Part shown: positions 1-7,923 of the stretch, piece after piece
How the letters are laid out: each line of letters opens with the position of its first letter
Numbering within the stretch: the stretch's first letter is position 1
NCBI RefSeq assembly: GCF_003851045.1
Contig: NZ_BFBX01000071.1
Location: 23,272-87,271, forward strand
DNA length: 64,000 nt
Origin: Paenibacillus sp. 598K
GTDB taxonomy: Bacteria; Bacillota; Bacilli; Paenibacillales; Paenibacillaceae
Reading direction: 5' to 3'
Program-made: the position numbers and the translations under genes
The notes under the pieces: model-generated
Seen by the model: the letters and a program-made list of their open reading frames with translations, nothing else
Database searches by the model: none
What the model was told of the DNA's origin: nothing

Positions 1-825
1 GGCGGCGACGCGACGATCCTGATCGCCGAAGCCAATCTGGAGAAGCTGGACGCCGATCACAAGGAGCTGTACGAGCGTCAAGTCAAGAAGCGGATGCAGA
101 TGGACTTCACCCTGACGAAGATCAGCCGCGACAATCGGATCTACCCGTTCGTCGCCCATGAGCTGGCGGCGCTGCTGGAGCAAGCGGCTGACCGGCTCGC
201 CTCCCCCCCAACGGAGGACGTGCTGGCGGACAAGTCGCTGCTGCAAATCTACCTCGCCGATGCTCGCCATGACGAGACGACGATCAGCCGGCTGCTGGAG
301 GCGATCGACGAGCTGGCCGGCACGCCCAAGGTGCTCTTCGAGCAGCTCAAGGCCTCGACCTCGCGCTCGAGCAAGGATCTGCTGGACGTGCTCGCGCCCG
401 GCGAGCCGATGCTCGAGACGTATCCGGTCGGACAGCCGATCCGCATCCCGATCATCGGCACCGTCACGGCCGGCCCCAATGGAACAGCGTATGAGGATTA
501 CGAGGGAGATGAGTGGACGGATGCCCAGGATGTGCGGGGCGGCGGGTACTTCTACCTGCGAGTGAAGGGCGACTCGATGACTGGAGACGGTATCCTGCCC
601 GGCGATCTGGCGCTAGTGCGCGAGACGCCCGAGGTCGAATACGGCGACATCGCCGTCGTCCTGGTGGACGGAGAGGAAGGGACGCTGAAACGGGTGTACA
701 AGCTGGAGGACGGCCTCATGCTGCAATCGTCCAACCCCGCCTACCCGCCGCGCATCCTCCGAGGCACCGAGCTCGAGAAGGTCCGCATCGTCGGCAAGGT
801 CAAGCAGACGATCCGGCGTTATTAA
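1..825 (+). CDS. S24 (LexA-like) peptidase-domain protein, 5' truncated
   Basis: The reading frame is open at the left edge, so the gene begins outside the window; the ATG at 94 is probably internal. The C-terminal ~130 residues are a LexA/UmuD-type S24 self-cleaving domain: counting from the ATG at 94, the nucleophile is Ser161 (in GDSMTGDGI), the general base is Lys199 (in GTLKRVYK), and an Ala-Gly pair that could be the self-cleavage site lies at 126-127. The visible N-terminal ~120 residues are helical and charged and do not look like the winged helix of LexA or a Cro-type HTH, but more may lie upstream. The family usually acts as a DNA-damage or phage-type repressor that cleaves itself. 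A single base separates the stop from a GTG, and the next gene follows closely. The domain call is firm; the role is inferred. Confidence 0.8.
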   Translation, partial: GGDATILIAEANLEKLDADHKELYERQVKKRMQMDFTLTKISRDNRIYPFVAHELAALLEQAADRLASPPTEDVLADKSLLQIYLADARHDETTISRLLEAIDELAGTPKVLFEQLKASTSRSSKDLLDVLAPGEPMLETYPVGQPIRIPIIGTVTAGPNGTAYEDYEGDEWTDAQDVRGGGYFYLRVKGDSMTGDGILPGDLALVRETPEVEYGDIAVVLVDGEEGTLKRVYKLEDGLMLQSSNPAYPPRILRGTELEKVRIVGKVKQTIRRY

Positions 826-844
826 GGTGAAAGGAGCTTGCCTC

Positions 845-1666
845 ATGCGTTCAGAAGGACTGAATCAGAACAATGTCGACCGTTTCACCGGCTTCCAGGA
901 TACGTACGATACCCACCGCCCGGCCGCGCCGCCGATCGTCGCCGAGCTCATCGAAGGCTATCTCGGCAGACTTCCCGGGCTGGTCGTCGATGTCGGCTGC
1001 GGCACCGGGCTGTCCTCCTTCCTCTGGCAGGAGCGGGCCGACCGCATCCTCGGCATCGAGCCGAGCGACGATATGCGCGGCATCGCCGAGCGACGCTTGC
1101 AGGCGCAGCAGCTGCAGCACCGGATGAGCTTCGCTGCCGGCTATTCGCACGAGCTGCCGCTGGCGTCGGAGACGGCGGATGTCATCACCTGCTCGCAGTC
1201 GTTTCATTGGATGGAGCCGGTGAGCACGCTCGCCGAGTTCGCTCGAGTGCTGCGCCCGGGCGGCGTGTTCGCCGCTTACGATTGCGACTGGCCCCCTGTC
1301 GTCGACTGGCCGGTCGAGTCGGCCTACGATGCGCTGCTCGCCCAGGCGGATAGGATCATCGCAGAGCGGGAACAACCGGAGCAGCTTGCCCGCAAGCGGG
1401 ACAAGGCAAGCCATCTGCAGACGATTCGGGACAGCGGCCATTTCCGTTATGTGCGAGAGATCGTCTTCCACCATGCGTCCCCTTTCACCGCCGAGCGGCT
1501 GATCGGGCTGCTGCTCAGCCAGGGCGGTCTGCAGACGGCGTTTAAGCTTGGCTCGGAAGAGCTCGACGAGCCGCTCGACGCCTTCTCCGCGCTCGTCCAT
1601 GCATGGTTCGCCGACGAGACCCGGCCGCTCCTGCTCGGCTACCGGATGAGGCTCGGCGTCAAGTAA
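845..1666 (+). CDS. class I SAM-dependent methyltransferase
   Basis: A 273-residue methyltransferase of the Methyltransf_11 type. Motif I for SAM binding is VVDVGCGTG (about residues 47-55), the acidic loop follows at GIEPSDDM, and motif IV-like text is ITCSQSFHWME. The FHWM segment is typical of small-molecule methyltransferases related to trans-aconitate or ubiquinone-type enzymes. The start was set at the ATG at 845 because AAAGGAG sits 8 nt upstream; an in-frame GTG at 827 lies in front of that ribosome site. The gene follows the S24 gene by 19 nt, so the two may be cotranscribed. The substrate cannot be told from sequence. Confidence 0.85.
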   Translation: MRSEGLNQNNVDRFTGFQDTYDTHRPAAPPIVAELIEGYLGRLPGLVVDVGCGTGLSSFLWQERADRILGIEPSDDMRGIAERRLQAQQLQHRMSFAAGYSHELPLASETADVITCSQSFHWMEPVSTLAEFARVLRPGGVFAAYDCDWPPVVDWPVESAYDALLAQADRIIAEREQPEQLARKRDKASHLQTIRDSGHFRYVREIVFHHASPFTAERLIGLLLSQGGLQTAFKLGSEELDEPLDAFSALVHAWFADETRPLLLGYRMRLGVK

Positions 1667-1733
1667 CGTCGTTCCGCCGTGCAACCTTCGCCAGCCCCCT
1701 CCCGTCTATAAGGACAACGAAGGAGGGGATAGG

Positions 1734-3116
1734 ATGTCTCAACGACGCTGGAATGGCATGCAGGGCCTCATCGCCGACAGACGAAACTTCGCCACACGGG
1801 GCCTCATCGTCGGCGCTCTGCTGGTGCCGCTGCTGCTCCAGGGCTGCGGCTTCACCGTCAAAGGCCCGTCGGAGGAGAGCGGCAGATCGACGGTGTCGAC
1901 GCCGGAGAACAATGGCGGTACGACAGGCGCAACACCACCTGGGGAGAATAGGAGCAACAACATGGAGCAGGCGACCTACAAGCCCGAAGATGTCAACCCG
2001 AAGCTGACGGAGGCGCAGCTGGCCTTTGCGATCGATCTGTTCCGCGAGTCCGACGGTGCCACGTCCGGGACCAATCGGCTGCTCTCGCCGATCAGCGTCG
2101 CCATGGCGCTGGCCATGACGGCGAACGGCGCAGAGGGCGAGACGCAGGAGGAGATGCTGCGGGCGCTCCATCTGGACGGGCTGACGGACGAGGAACGCAA
2201 TCGCAGCTATCGGGTACTGCACGATCTGCTGACGCACAGCGGCGAGGAGGCGCGCGTCCTGATCGCCAACTCGCTATGGGGCAATGAGCGGATAACCTTC
2301 GAGGACAACTTCCTGTCGACGGCCCGCGAGTCATTCGGAGCCGAGATCGCTGCGCTGGACATGGGCGCTCCGGAGACGCCAGAGCGGATCAACGATTGGG
2401 TGAGCAAGCAGACGGAGGGGCAGATCGATTCGATCGTCGAGCCGCCGCTAGATCCAGATACGATCATGTTCCTGCTGAACGCCGTCTATCTGGACGCGAA
2501 TTGGGCGTATCCGTTCCCTGAGGACAACACGTCGAAGCGACCGTTCACGCGTGCGGACGGCCAGAGCGAGCAAGTCGACATGATGCATCTGTACGAACAG
2601 TTAGGATATCTTGATGGCGATGGCTTCGAGGCGGTGCGGTTGCCTTACAAGGATCAAACGCTCGGCATGTATCTGTTCCTGCCGGATGCCTCGCTTGGTC
2701 TGGAGGAATGGCTGACGCGGCTGACGCCGGAGGCATGGAAAACGTGGCTGCAAGATTTCGGATTGGCTGCGGGCGACCTGCGGCTGCCGAAGTTTACGGC
2801 AGAGGACGAGATCGCTCTCAATGATCCGCTGAAGGCGCTTGGCATGAATCTGGCGCTCGACCGTGACCGCGCCGACTTCAGTCGGATGGCGGGGGCCCCC
2901 GGGGACATCTTTCTGCACGAAGCCAAGCATAAGGCTACGATCAAGGTCAACGAGAAAGGTACGATCGCCGCAGCAGTGACCAGCATCGAGATACGTCCAT
3001 CTTCTGCGCCGAGCGAGACGTTCGAGCTGGAGTTCAACCGTCCTTTCTTCTATGCGATCCGCGACGAGCGCACCGGCCTCCTGCTGTTTATGGGGACGGT
3101 TCATCACATCCAGTAA
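1734..3116 (+). CDS. lipoprotein serpin (serine protease inhibitor)
   Basis: This 460-residue protein has a hydrophobic leader ending in a lipobox (LLLQGCGF, Cys at about 38), so it should be a lipoprotein outside the membrane. A low-complexity Gly/Thr/Asn linker follows, then a full-length serpin fold. The reactive-loop hinge is clear (NEKGTIAAAVTS, a good match to the inhibitory E-x-G-T-x-A-A-A pattern), and the serpin end signature FNRPFFYAIRDERTGLLLFMG is present. Small residues at the hinge predict an inhibitory serpin that can insert its loop; P1 falls near the Arg-Pro-Ser-Ser stretch. An AAGGAGGGG site precedes the ATG. A second serpin lies 1.2 kb downstream. Target protease unknown. 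Confidence 0.93.
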   Translation: MSQRRWNGMQGLIADRRNFATRGLIVGALLVPLLLQGCGFTVKGPSEESGRSTVSTPENNGGTTGATPPGENRSNNMEQATYKPEDVNPKLTEAQLAFAIDLFRESDGATSGTNRLLSPISVAMALAMTANGAEGETQEEMLRALHLDGLTDEERNRSYRVLHDLLTHSGEEARVLIANSLWGNERITFEDNFLSTARESFGAEIAALDMGAPETPERINDWVSKQTEGQIDSIVEPPLDPDTIMFLLNAVYLDANWAYPFPEDNTSKRPFTRADGQSEQVDMMHLYEQLGYLDGDGFEAVRLPYKDQTLGMYLFLPDASLGLEEWLTRLTPEAWKTWLQDFGLAAGDLRLPKFTAEDEIALNDPLKALGMNLALDRDRADFSRMAGAPGDIFLHEAKHKATIKVNEKGTIAAAVTSIEIRPSSAPSETFELEFNRPFFYAIRDERTGLLLFMGTVHHIQ

Positions 3117-3205
3117 TTTGCGCTCTCTTTGGCGCGAATCGAGCAAGAGGCTACGCATGAGACTTTTAGTTATTGCGCAGGCCGATCGCAAGCCAGCCGC
3201 ACGAC

Positions 3206-3254
3206 AACAAGCAGCCATCGCTCTCCCTTGCAAGGAGAGGATGGCTGCTTGTTT
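3206..3254 (+). terminator. strong hairpin between convergent genes
   Basis: A perfect 14-bp stem (AACAAGCAGCCATC with its complement) encloses a second 6-bp stem (CTCTCC/GGAGAG) and ends in TTGTTT. It lies between the serpin and the convergent gene at 3312 and can end transcription from either side. Confidence 0.75.
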
Positions 3255-3311
3255 GCGTCCTGCACGAGGTTTGATTATGCGATAACCCTGCACCAAGGCA
3301 AGCTTACCCCA

Positions 3312-3971
3312 CTACGAGAAACTAATATACATCGCATTCGCGCCGCTGTCGAACTGGACGGTTGCCCCGACGCCCTCGGCGACGACGCGGATCGGGGCAA
3401 ATACAGCATCCCGGTGCATAAGCGGCGCGCTGCTAAGCGTCTCTTCGTTTCCGTTGACTGTCGCCTTCTTGCTGCCCAGCTTCAGCTTAACCGTCTTCGC
3501 AGCCTTGGTCACTGTAATCGACGAGGTCGATTCCTCCCAGGCGACCTGCGCCCCCAGCGCCTCGCCGATGCTGCGGATCGGCAGCAGCGTCGCCCCGTCG
3601 ACTGTGATCGGCTTGGGCTCGGGGTAGAAGCGCTTGTCGTTGATATAGATGATGATATCGGATGTCTTCGGAATAGATGCGGACGATGATGAGCTGCCGC
3701 CTGCCGATTTTGACGAGGAGCTGCTTGACCCGCTGCTCTTCGAGCTACTGCCAGAGCTGCTGCTGGACCCTCCACTCTTCGAGCTGCTGCCGGAGCTGCC
3801 GCCCGACGAGCCGCCATTATGATAATGGTAGCCGCTGCATAGTCCTTTGTCCTTCGATTTTTGCGAGCAATTGTGCCCCCCTCGCGAGTCGGTCCGACCC
3901 GAGTGTGCCGCTGCGCTTGCACTCAGGATGAGCATGCACACCAGCGCCAGCGATACGATTTTCCGCCACAT
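3312..3971 (-). CDS. secreted YHYH-motif protein with copper-amine-oxidase-N-like stalk domain
   Basis: A 219-residue exported protein. A signal peptide (MWRKIVSLALVCMLILSASAAA) is followed by a His/Cys region (AHSGRTDSRGGHNC ... CSGYHYHNGG) seen in the small YHYH-type secreted proteins of Bacilli. A Ser/Gly/Lys-rich linker of about 45 residues follows. The C-terminal ~105 residues match the copper amine oxidase N-terminal-like (stalk) domain common in Paenibacillus envelope proteins (TLLPIRSIGEALGAQVAWE, then a second half-repeat FAPIRVVAEGVGATVQFD). The start is the ATG at 3971, preceded by AGGGG; an upstream in-frame ATG would run into the neighbouring repeat. The His cluster may bind metal; no enzymatic role is visible. 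Confidence 0.8.
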   Translation of the reverse strand: MWRKIVSLALVCMLILSASAAAHSGRTDSRGGHNCSQKSKDKGLCSGYHYHNGGSSGGSSGSSSKSGGSSSSSGSSSKSSGSSSSSSKSAGGSSSSSASIPKTSDIIIYINDKRFYPEPKPITVDGATLLPIRSIGEALGAQVAWEESTSSITVTKAAKTVKLKLGSKKATVNGNEETLSSAPLMHRDAVFAPIRVVAEGVGATVQFDSGANAMYISFS

Positions 3972-3987
3972 AGTTACCCCTGCCTGT

Positions 3988-4154
3988 CTAGGGCGTGTCT
4001 GCAAACCCGCTCAGAGGCATCTTAGACCGCCTTTCCGCCCCCTGCGGCGTCACTTTTGCTTGCCGTACCCCCGGTACGCCTTCACAAAAGTTCCTTGCAT
4101 GGAACGAAAATTCAGCCCAATCTGCTCCCCTCCGAGTATGCAGACACGCCCTAG
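3988..4154. mobile_element. MITE-like element, 15-bp terminal inverted repeats, CTAG flanks
   Basis: The terminal repeats GGCGTGTCTGCAAAC (3992-4006) and GTATGCAGACACGCC (4136-4150) are inverted copies with one mismatch, each bordered by CTAG. CTAG fits the YTAR-type target duplication of the IS5 group, although a palindromic CTAG could also be part of the repeat. The interior has no gene but holds nested inverted repeats: ACTTTTG/CAAAAGT (4052-4058, 4085-4091) around GTACC/GGTAC. The size and lack of a transposase fit a non-autonomous element. It sits between the divergent starts of the genes at 3971 and 4276 and so fills their shared promoter region. Confidence 0.7.
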
Positions 4155-4275
4155 TTATTTTCCAGAATGTCACTGGATATCCAGACTATTCTACATTTTT
4201 CCTCCATTTCCTTCTGCAACTTGCTTCGTCCCGGTTACGTCTATATGGGCAAAGACAATAAGGGGGCACCTACTG

Positions 4276-5559
4276 ATGAAACAACCACGCTTGCGTTGGG
4301 CCAGATGGCCCGCAACCGGACTTTGTCTCGCTCTGATGCTCAGCGGCTGCAGCGGCGGCTCCGGCTATGCTGTAGAGAAGATGGATTCGTCGCCGAGCAA
4401 AGCCGTCTACCAGCCCGAGGATCTGGACGCCGCATTTGCCCAGAGCCAACTAAGCTTCGCCTTCGACCTCTATCGGGAGCTGCAGCAGCATAAGAGCAGC
4501 CCGCAAGCCAATGATACGATCTCGCCCATCAGCATCGCGACCGCACTGGCGATGACGATGAACGGCGCAGCCGGGGATACGCTGGTCGAGATGGAGACGG
4601 CGCTGCACAGCAGCGGCCGCACCTCCGAAGAGCGCAACCACGGCTATGAGGTACTGGCAGATCTGTTGTCCCACAGCAGCGAGAACGTCCAGGTATCGCT
4701 GGCCAATTCCCTCTGGGGCCGCACGCCCCTGGAGTTCCGCAAGGAATTCATCGACGCAAGCAAGAGCTACTATAACGCCGAGATCGAGTCGCTGGACTTC
4801 AGCGGCGATGGAGCCGTCAAGCGCATCAACGACTGGGTGAAGCAGCAGACGGCAGGCAAGATCGACAGCATCGTCGATTCGTCCATCCCGGCCAACACCA
4901 TCCTCTATCTGATTAACACAGTCTACTTTAAGGGCACCTGGCAACGGGAATTCGAGGCCGACCGCACCATGCCTGCCGACTTCACGAACGCATCTGGCGA
5001 GCAACAACAAGTCTCGATGATGCACAATGGCGGCAGCTTCCCTTATGTCCATATGGACGGCTACCAGGCGATCCGGCTCCCCTACAAAGACAGTGGACTC
5101 GGCATGGTCATCCTGTTGCCGGACGAGGAGCTGACGCTCGATGAGCTGATCGCCAATCTGGAGCCGGAGCGTTGGCAGACGATGCTGGACGCGATGAGCT
5201 ATACCGTCGGTCACATCGGCCTGCCGAAGTTCAAGCTGGAGTTCGAGCAGACGCTCAACAGCACGCTGCAAGCGCTTGGCATGGAGCGAGCCTTCGATAT
5301 CGATCGCGCCCAGTTCCAGCCGATGATCGATCTGGACGTCCCTGTATTCATCGGCGAGGCCAAGCACAAGACGTTCATCGAGGTTGATGAAAAAGGAACC
5401 GAGGCGGCAGCGGTGACGAGCATTGAGATGGAAGCCGGCAGCGCGCCGCCCGAGGACCCGTTCGATATGGTCATGGATCGGCCCTTCTTCTTCGCCATCG
5501 AGGATGAGCGCACCTCCGCCCTGCTGTTCATGGGGTCGGTGCGGCACATCCCTTCATGA
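4276..5559 (+). CDS. second lipoprotein serpin
   Basis: A 427-residue paralogue of the serpin at 1734. The leader ends in LMLSGCSG (lipobox). A full serpin fold follows with hinge DEKGTEAAAVTS and the end signature MDRPFFFAIEDERTSALLFMG. Glu replaces Ile at hinge position P13, and the loop after the hinge differs completely from that of the first serpin (Met-Glu-Ala-Gly-Ser-Ala against Ile-Arg-Pro-Ser-Ser-Ala), so the two probably inhibit different proteases. The ATG at 4276 is chosen because AAGGGGG precedes it and the lipoprotein leader starts here; an open frame extends far upstream but runs through the MITE-like element. The pair looks like a local duplication with a changed specificity loop. 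Confidence 0.92.
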   Translation: MKQPRLRWARWPATGLCLALMLSGCSGGSGYAVEKMDSSPSKAVYQPEDLDAAFAQSQLSFAFDLYRELQQHKSSPQANDTISPISIATALAMTMNGAAGDTLVEMETALHSSGRTSEERNHGYEVLADLLSHSSENVQVSLANSLWGRTPLEFRKEFIDASKSYYNAEIESLDFSGDGAVKRINDWVKQQTAGKIDSIVDSSIPANTILYLINTVYFKGTWQREFEADRTMPADFTNASGEQQQVSMMHNGGSFPYVHMDGYQAIRLPYKDSGLGMVILLPDEELTLDELIANLEPERWQTMLDAMSYTVGHIGLPKFKLEFEQTLNSTLQALGMERAFDIDRAQFQPMIDLDVPVFIGEAKHKTFIEVDEKGTEAAAVTSIEMEAGSAPPEDPFDMVMDRPFFFAIEDERTSALLFMGSVRHIPS

Positions 5560-5599
5560 CATGACGCGTAACCAGCAGACTTCCCCGTCTCAGGTCGTG

Positions 5600-5628
5600 T
5601 TGTCGGACGGCTGGAGCGCCTCTATAAT
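5600..5628 (+). promoter_or_regulatory. SigA-type promoter for gene 5662
   Basis: TTGTCG (5600-5605), a 17-nt spacer and a consensus TATAAT (5623-5628) lie 33 nt before the start of the next gene. Confidence 0.75.
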
Positions 5629-5661
5629 AGAAGACAACAAGAAGACAGGGAGAGTGATGAC

Positions 5662-6117
5662 ATGTCATTCCTGCGAGATCTCGGACAATTAACTGGACAG
5701 GTGACCGGTCGTGTCGTCGGCGGCAGCGTCCGCGTCGTCGGCGAGCTGGCGGGCAGCAGCTTCGTCAAGGACATCGGCGACAGCGTCGAGCGCACCTCAG
5801 AGAAGGTCGGCCGCACGGCCGGCGAGTTCGCCGGCGGCGTCTACGATGCGGCGGCCGGGACGGTAACAGGCGACAAGGGCCGCCAGGACAGCGGGCTGCA
5901 GGACATGGGCCAGGCGCTGGAGGATACGGGGCGCGGCATCGTCCACTCGGCGCAATATGCGTACGAGAGCGGCAAGCAAGTCGTCGAAGGCATCCAGGAG
6001 GAGGACCGGGCCAAGCTGCGCAGCGGCGCCAAAGGGATCATCCTGACGGCCGCCGCCGGCGCGCTCGTCGTCGGCGTCGTCGACCTGGCTGACGGCCCGG
6101 ACGGCAGCGAGGCTTAG
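5662..6117 (+). CDS. hypothetical Gly/Ala-rich small protein
   Basis: A 151-residue protein that I do not recognise. It is rich in Gly, Val, Ala and charged residues and has loosely repeated segments (GQVTGRVVGGSVRVVGELAGS; SVERTSEKVGRTAGEFAGGVYDAAAG), like amphipathic stress- or LEA-like proteins. A hydrophobic stretch (IILTAAAGALVVGVVDLA) near the C-terminus could insert in a membrane. There is no signal peptide. It has its own consensus promoter, a GGGAG ribosome site and its own terminator, so it is a single-gene unit. Its expression may be constitutive and high, judging by the promoter. Confidence 0.7.
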   Translation: MSFLRDLGQLTGQVTGRVVGGSVRVVGELAGSSFVKDIGDSVERTSEKVGRTAGEFAGGVYDAAAGTVTGDKGRQDSGLQDMGQALEDTGRGIVHSAQYAYESGKQVVEGIQEEDRAKLRSGAKGIILTAAAGALVVGVVDLADGPDGSEA

Positions 6118-6159
6118 CCGTCCACCAGAAGCCATATTAGGATCATGCTACTAGCTTTT

Positions 6160-6190
6160 AGAGAGCTTCCCCCTGGAGAAGCTCTCTTTT
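6160..6190 (+). terminator. Rho-independent terminator
   Basis: AGAGAGCTTC (6160-6169) pairs with GAAGCTCTCT (6178-6187), followed by TTTT. It closes the unit of gene 5662. Confidence 0.85.
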
Positions 6191-6263
6191 GCGTTTAATA
6201 AGCACCGGCATCCGGGTAAGATATAGCTAGCTTTGCTACTCTTGCCCTGGGGAGGTGCCGCCG

Positions 6264-6671
6264 ATGCGGCTATTGCAGACGACATGGCCGCGCGCGATCG
6301 GCTTGCTGTTGTTCGCAGGCTTATTCATCGCCGCTTGCTTGTACCACTTCCGCGAAGCCGACGGCTTCGCCGCGATGCTGCCGGACTTCGTGCCGCTGCG
6401 ACTGCAGATCGTCTATGCGACCGGGATACTGGAGCTGATCCTGGCGATCCTGCTGCTCCTGCCGCAGACCCGTCGGCGGGCTGGCATCTGGACCGCCATC
6501 TACCTCGTCCTCATCTTCCCGGCCAATATCTATGCCGCCATGTACGGCATCCCGGCCCCGGGTCAGGACGAGACGAGCCAGTCCGCCCTATGGATTCGTC
6601 TGCTGTTCCAGCCGTTGCTCGTCTGGTGGGTGCTTTGGGCGTCGCGCCCCGCTCCTAGCGTTCGCAGGTAG
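6264..6671 (+). CDS. small DoxX-like membrane protein
   Basis: A 135-residue protein with four predicted membrane segments (about residues 9-28, 47-67, 75-95 and 109-127). The layout and the text YATGILELILAILLLLPQTRRRAGIWTAIYLVLIFPANIY resemble DoxX/DoxD-like proteins of Bacilli. The ATG at 6264 is preceded by GGGGAGG 8 nt upstream; a GTG at 6255 overlaps that ribosome site and was rejected. DoxX-like proteins are linked to redox processes in some bacteria, but nothing here shows a substrate. No partner gene is adjacent. Confidence 0.75.
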   Translation: MRLLQTTWPRAIGLLLFAGLFIAACLYHFREADGFAAMLPDFVPLRLQIVYATGILELILAILLLLPQTRRRAGIWTAIYLVLIFPANIYAAMYGIPAPGQDETSQSALWIRLLFQPLLVWWVLWASRPAPSVRR

Positions 6672-6752
6672 ACGATTATCCGTTACACGCTTCTCCAGCC
6701 ACCCTCTCCTCTTCACGCTCCATCGTTCGTTTTTTTCGGGCTCGCTCACAAC

Positions 6753-6798
6753 AAGGCCGCCCCGCCGCATCCTTCCTGGATGCGAAGCGGGGCGGCCT
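6753..6798. terminator. GC-rich hairpin between convergent genes
   Basis: GGCCGCCCCGC and GCGGGGCGGCC form a long stem, with GCATCC/GGATGC pairing inside. No long T-run follows on either strand, so it is a likely but imperfect bidirectional terminator. Confidence 0.55.
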
Positions 6799-6855
6799 CA
6801 TTGTGCTGCGCGCGCGACGATCGCCAGACCTGACTGAATCTGCGACCACACGCCC

Positions 6856-7923
6856 TTAGATGTATTCGTCCATTCCCTTCTCCTTTAACAGCTCGACCAT
6901 CTCCTTGACCGCCTGCGCATTGTCCTTGGGACAGATCAACAGCGCGTCATCCGTATCGGCGATGATCAGATCCTCGATGCCGATCGTCGTGATGAGCCGA
7001 CCGTTGCTGTAGATGATCGAGTTGCGCGTATCGATGCCGACATGGTTGCATTTGACGATATTGCCCTGCTCGTCGGGCGGGAAGATCGCCCCGAGCGCAT
7101 CCCAGGTGCCGATATCGTTCCAGCCAAAGTCGGCAGGCACGACCAGCACCTCGTCCGAGCGCTCCAGGATGCCGTAGTCGATCGAGATGCTCTGCAGCTG
7201 TGGGTAGACGGTCTGCAGCGCTTCGGAGGCATGCTTGGTCCCAAGCGCCTCCTGCAGCGGCTTCATCGTGTTGTACAGACGAGGCAGATAGCGGCGGAAG
7301 CTCTCGAGGATGACCGAGGTCGTCCAGACGAAGATGCCGCTGTTCCACAGATACGTGCCGGCTTGCACATATTGCTGCGCCTTCTGATAATTCGGCTTCT
7401 CCACGAACTCCGATACCTCATGGGCGCCGCTGCCTTCCTGCGGATCGTAAGCGATGTAACCGTAGCCGGTAGACGGGAACGTCGGCTTGATGCCGATCGT
7501 GACGATCTTCCGGGTCTCTGTCGCAATCTCGCAAGCCTGCTCCAGCGTGCGGCGGAACGGCTCCAGATCGGTGATATAGTGGTCCGACGGGAGCACGACC
7601 ATCACCGAATCGCCGTGATAATGCTCGATATGAATCGCCGCATACAGGATGCTGGCCGCCGTGTTGCGCGACACCGGCTCGCACAGGATATTCTCCTTGC
7701 GGACGCTGGCGTGCATCATCTCCTCCAGCTTGGGCGCTTGCGCCTGATTGGTGACGATGACAGTCTGCTCAGCCGGGATGACATCGCCGAAGCGTTCGAT
7801 CGTATCGTTGAGCATGATGTCGTTGCCGCTTATATTGAGCAACTGCTTGGGCATCGACTGGCGGGACAGCGGCCAGAAGCGGGTGCCGCCGCCGCCAGCG
7901 AGGATCGTCGCGAACTTATTCAT
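6856..7923 (-). CDS. manC: mannose-1-phosphate guanylyltransferase
   Basis: A 355-residue nucleotidyltransferase that should make GDP-mannose from mannose-1-phosphate and GTP. The N-terminal signature LAGGGGTRFWPLSR (residues 8-21), the catalytic-site text VLPSDHYI and FVEKPNYQKAQQYV, and WNSGIFVWTTSVI are all characteristic. The length fits the short, monofunctional GMP form, with no isomerase domain fused. It is the last gene of a three-gene operon and overlaps the end of the preceding gene by 8 bp. That tight coupling suggests its GDP-mannose feeds the glycosyltransferase encoded first. Confidence 0.92.
   Translation of the reverse strand: MNKFATILAGGGGTRFWPLSRQSMPKQLLNISGNDIMLNDTIERFGDVIPAEQTVIVTNQAQAPKLEEMMHASVRKENILCEPVSRNTAASILYAAIHIEHYHGDSVMVVLPSDHYITDLEPFRRTLEQACEIATETRKIVTIGIKPTFPSTGYGYIAYDPQEGSGAHEVSEFVEKPNYQKAQQYVQAGTYLWNSGIFVWTTSVILESFRRYLPRLYNTMKPLQEALGTKHASEALQTVYPQLQSISIDYGILERSDEVLVVPADFGWNDIGTWDALGAIFPPDEQGNIVKCNHVGIDTRNSIIYSNGRLITTIGIEDLIIADTDDALLICPKDNAQAVKEMVELLKEKGMDEYI

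Noticed and set aside
3847..4275. N-terminal extension of the second serpin
   Set aside because: The open frame passes through the MITE-like element and the neighbouring gene's leader. The lipoprotein signal and ribosome site place the start at 4276.
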